Of a stretch of 64,000 nucleotides of DNA, positions 63,851 through 64,000 are shown piece by piece; the first letter of the stretch is position 1, and every line of letters starts with the position of its first letter. The notes below the pieces were generated by a model. The model had not been told where the DNA came from. It was given only the letters and a program-made list of their open reading frames with translations, and ran no database searches. Position numbers and translations under genes: made by a program. The DNA is taken from assembly GCF_018130505.1 (NCBI RefSeq), contig NZ_JAFCKH010000003.1, positions 1 through 64,000 of the forward strand, given 5' to 3'. This DNA comes from Bradyrhizobium tropiciagri. Its GTDB lineage: Bacteria > Pseudomonadota > Alphaproteobacteria > Rhizobiales > Xanthobacteraceae.

Positions 63851-64000
63851 ACGAGGGCGTGACAAGGCGCCGATGCGCCTCTGAGCCCTTGGCCGACGTC
63901 ACACACGTCACACACACGCCGGGTTCCATCAGGCCATGCTGCTGACGCAATCTCTGTCTTAGACGACAGCAATCCAAAACACTGCGTGCGAACCAGTGGG

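Overview
The window reads as chromosome of a high-G+C alphaproteobacterium, most likely Bradyrhizobium or a close relative. Supporting signs are the alphaproteobacterial form of DnaG (zinc ligands replaced), an RpoD of 709 aa, dimeric-type chlorite dismutase closely resembling the Nitrobacter one, small DUF6894 and Omp25/RopB-like proteins, an iron-control-element-like palindrome, a FixK/FNR-type box, and several families of intergenic palindromic repeats. No rRNA, tRNA, CRISPR array, phage or transposase gene was recognised.

Layout. 0.2-5.7 kb: cupin, enolase-superfamily enzyme, thioesterase and carA on the minus strand; divergent alpha/beta hydrolase, YqeY and a DUF1801 protein. 5.9-12.4 kb: acyl-CoA synthetase, an ArsR regulator with three tandem SRPBCC proteins, an exported LVIVD-type protein with a small exported partner, and a LysE exporter. 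12.4-16.7 kb: a TetR-controlled molybdenum hydroxylase in which the iron-sulfur and molybdopterin subunits are one protein. 16.9-23.8 kb: two divergent AraC regulators, then an FAD oxidoreductase, acetoacetate decarboxylase, patatin phospholipase and 3-hydroxybutyrate dehydrogenase, a ketone-body/PHB-type set. 24-31.6 kb: PepSY membrane protein behind a possible iron-control element, a LysR/membrane-protein divergent pair, an HExxH peptidase coupled to an ATP-grasp ligase, an outer-membrane barrel, and two small genes flanking a perfect FixK-type box. 31.9-37.4 kb: orphan amino-acid binding protein, L,D-transpeptidase, N-formylglutamate amidohydrolase-like enzyme divergent from two transglutaminase-like proteins, and a gamma-glutamylcyclotransferase-like protein.

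37.5-43.2 kb is the clearest functional block: an IclR regulator divergent from a tightly overlapping five-gene operon (Rieske oxygenase large and small subunits, PdxA/TphB-type dehydrogenase, ferredoxin-type reductase, Bug/TctC binding protein). This is the gene content of a terephthalate (tph) operon, with a perfect palindrome in the divergent promoter. A chlorite dismutase gene follows, then dnaG and rpoD with a terminator.

48.4-64 kb: a periplasmic TPR-CHAT protein, DCC and SnoaL-like proteins, a lytic transglycosylase, an FRG-domain protein, a 33-aa peptide gene, a 671-aa membrane protein of unknown function, an SDR, a stand-alone response regulator, a second LysE exporter, a 21-aa lysine/alanine-only-type peptide gene with its own terminator, a membrane diguanylate cyclase, and an amidase whose start appears to have been removed by a lower-G+C insertion carrying a small membrane-protein gene.
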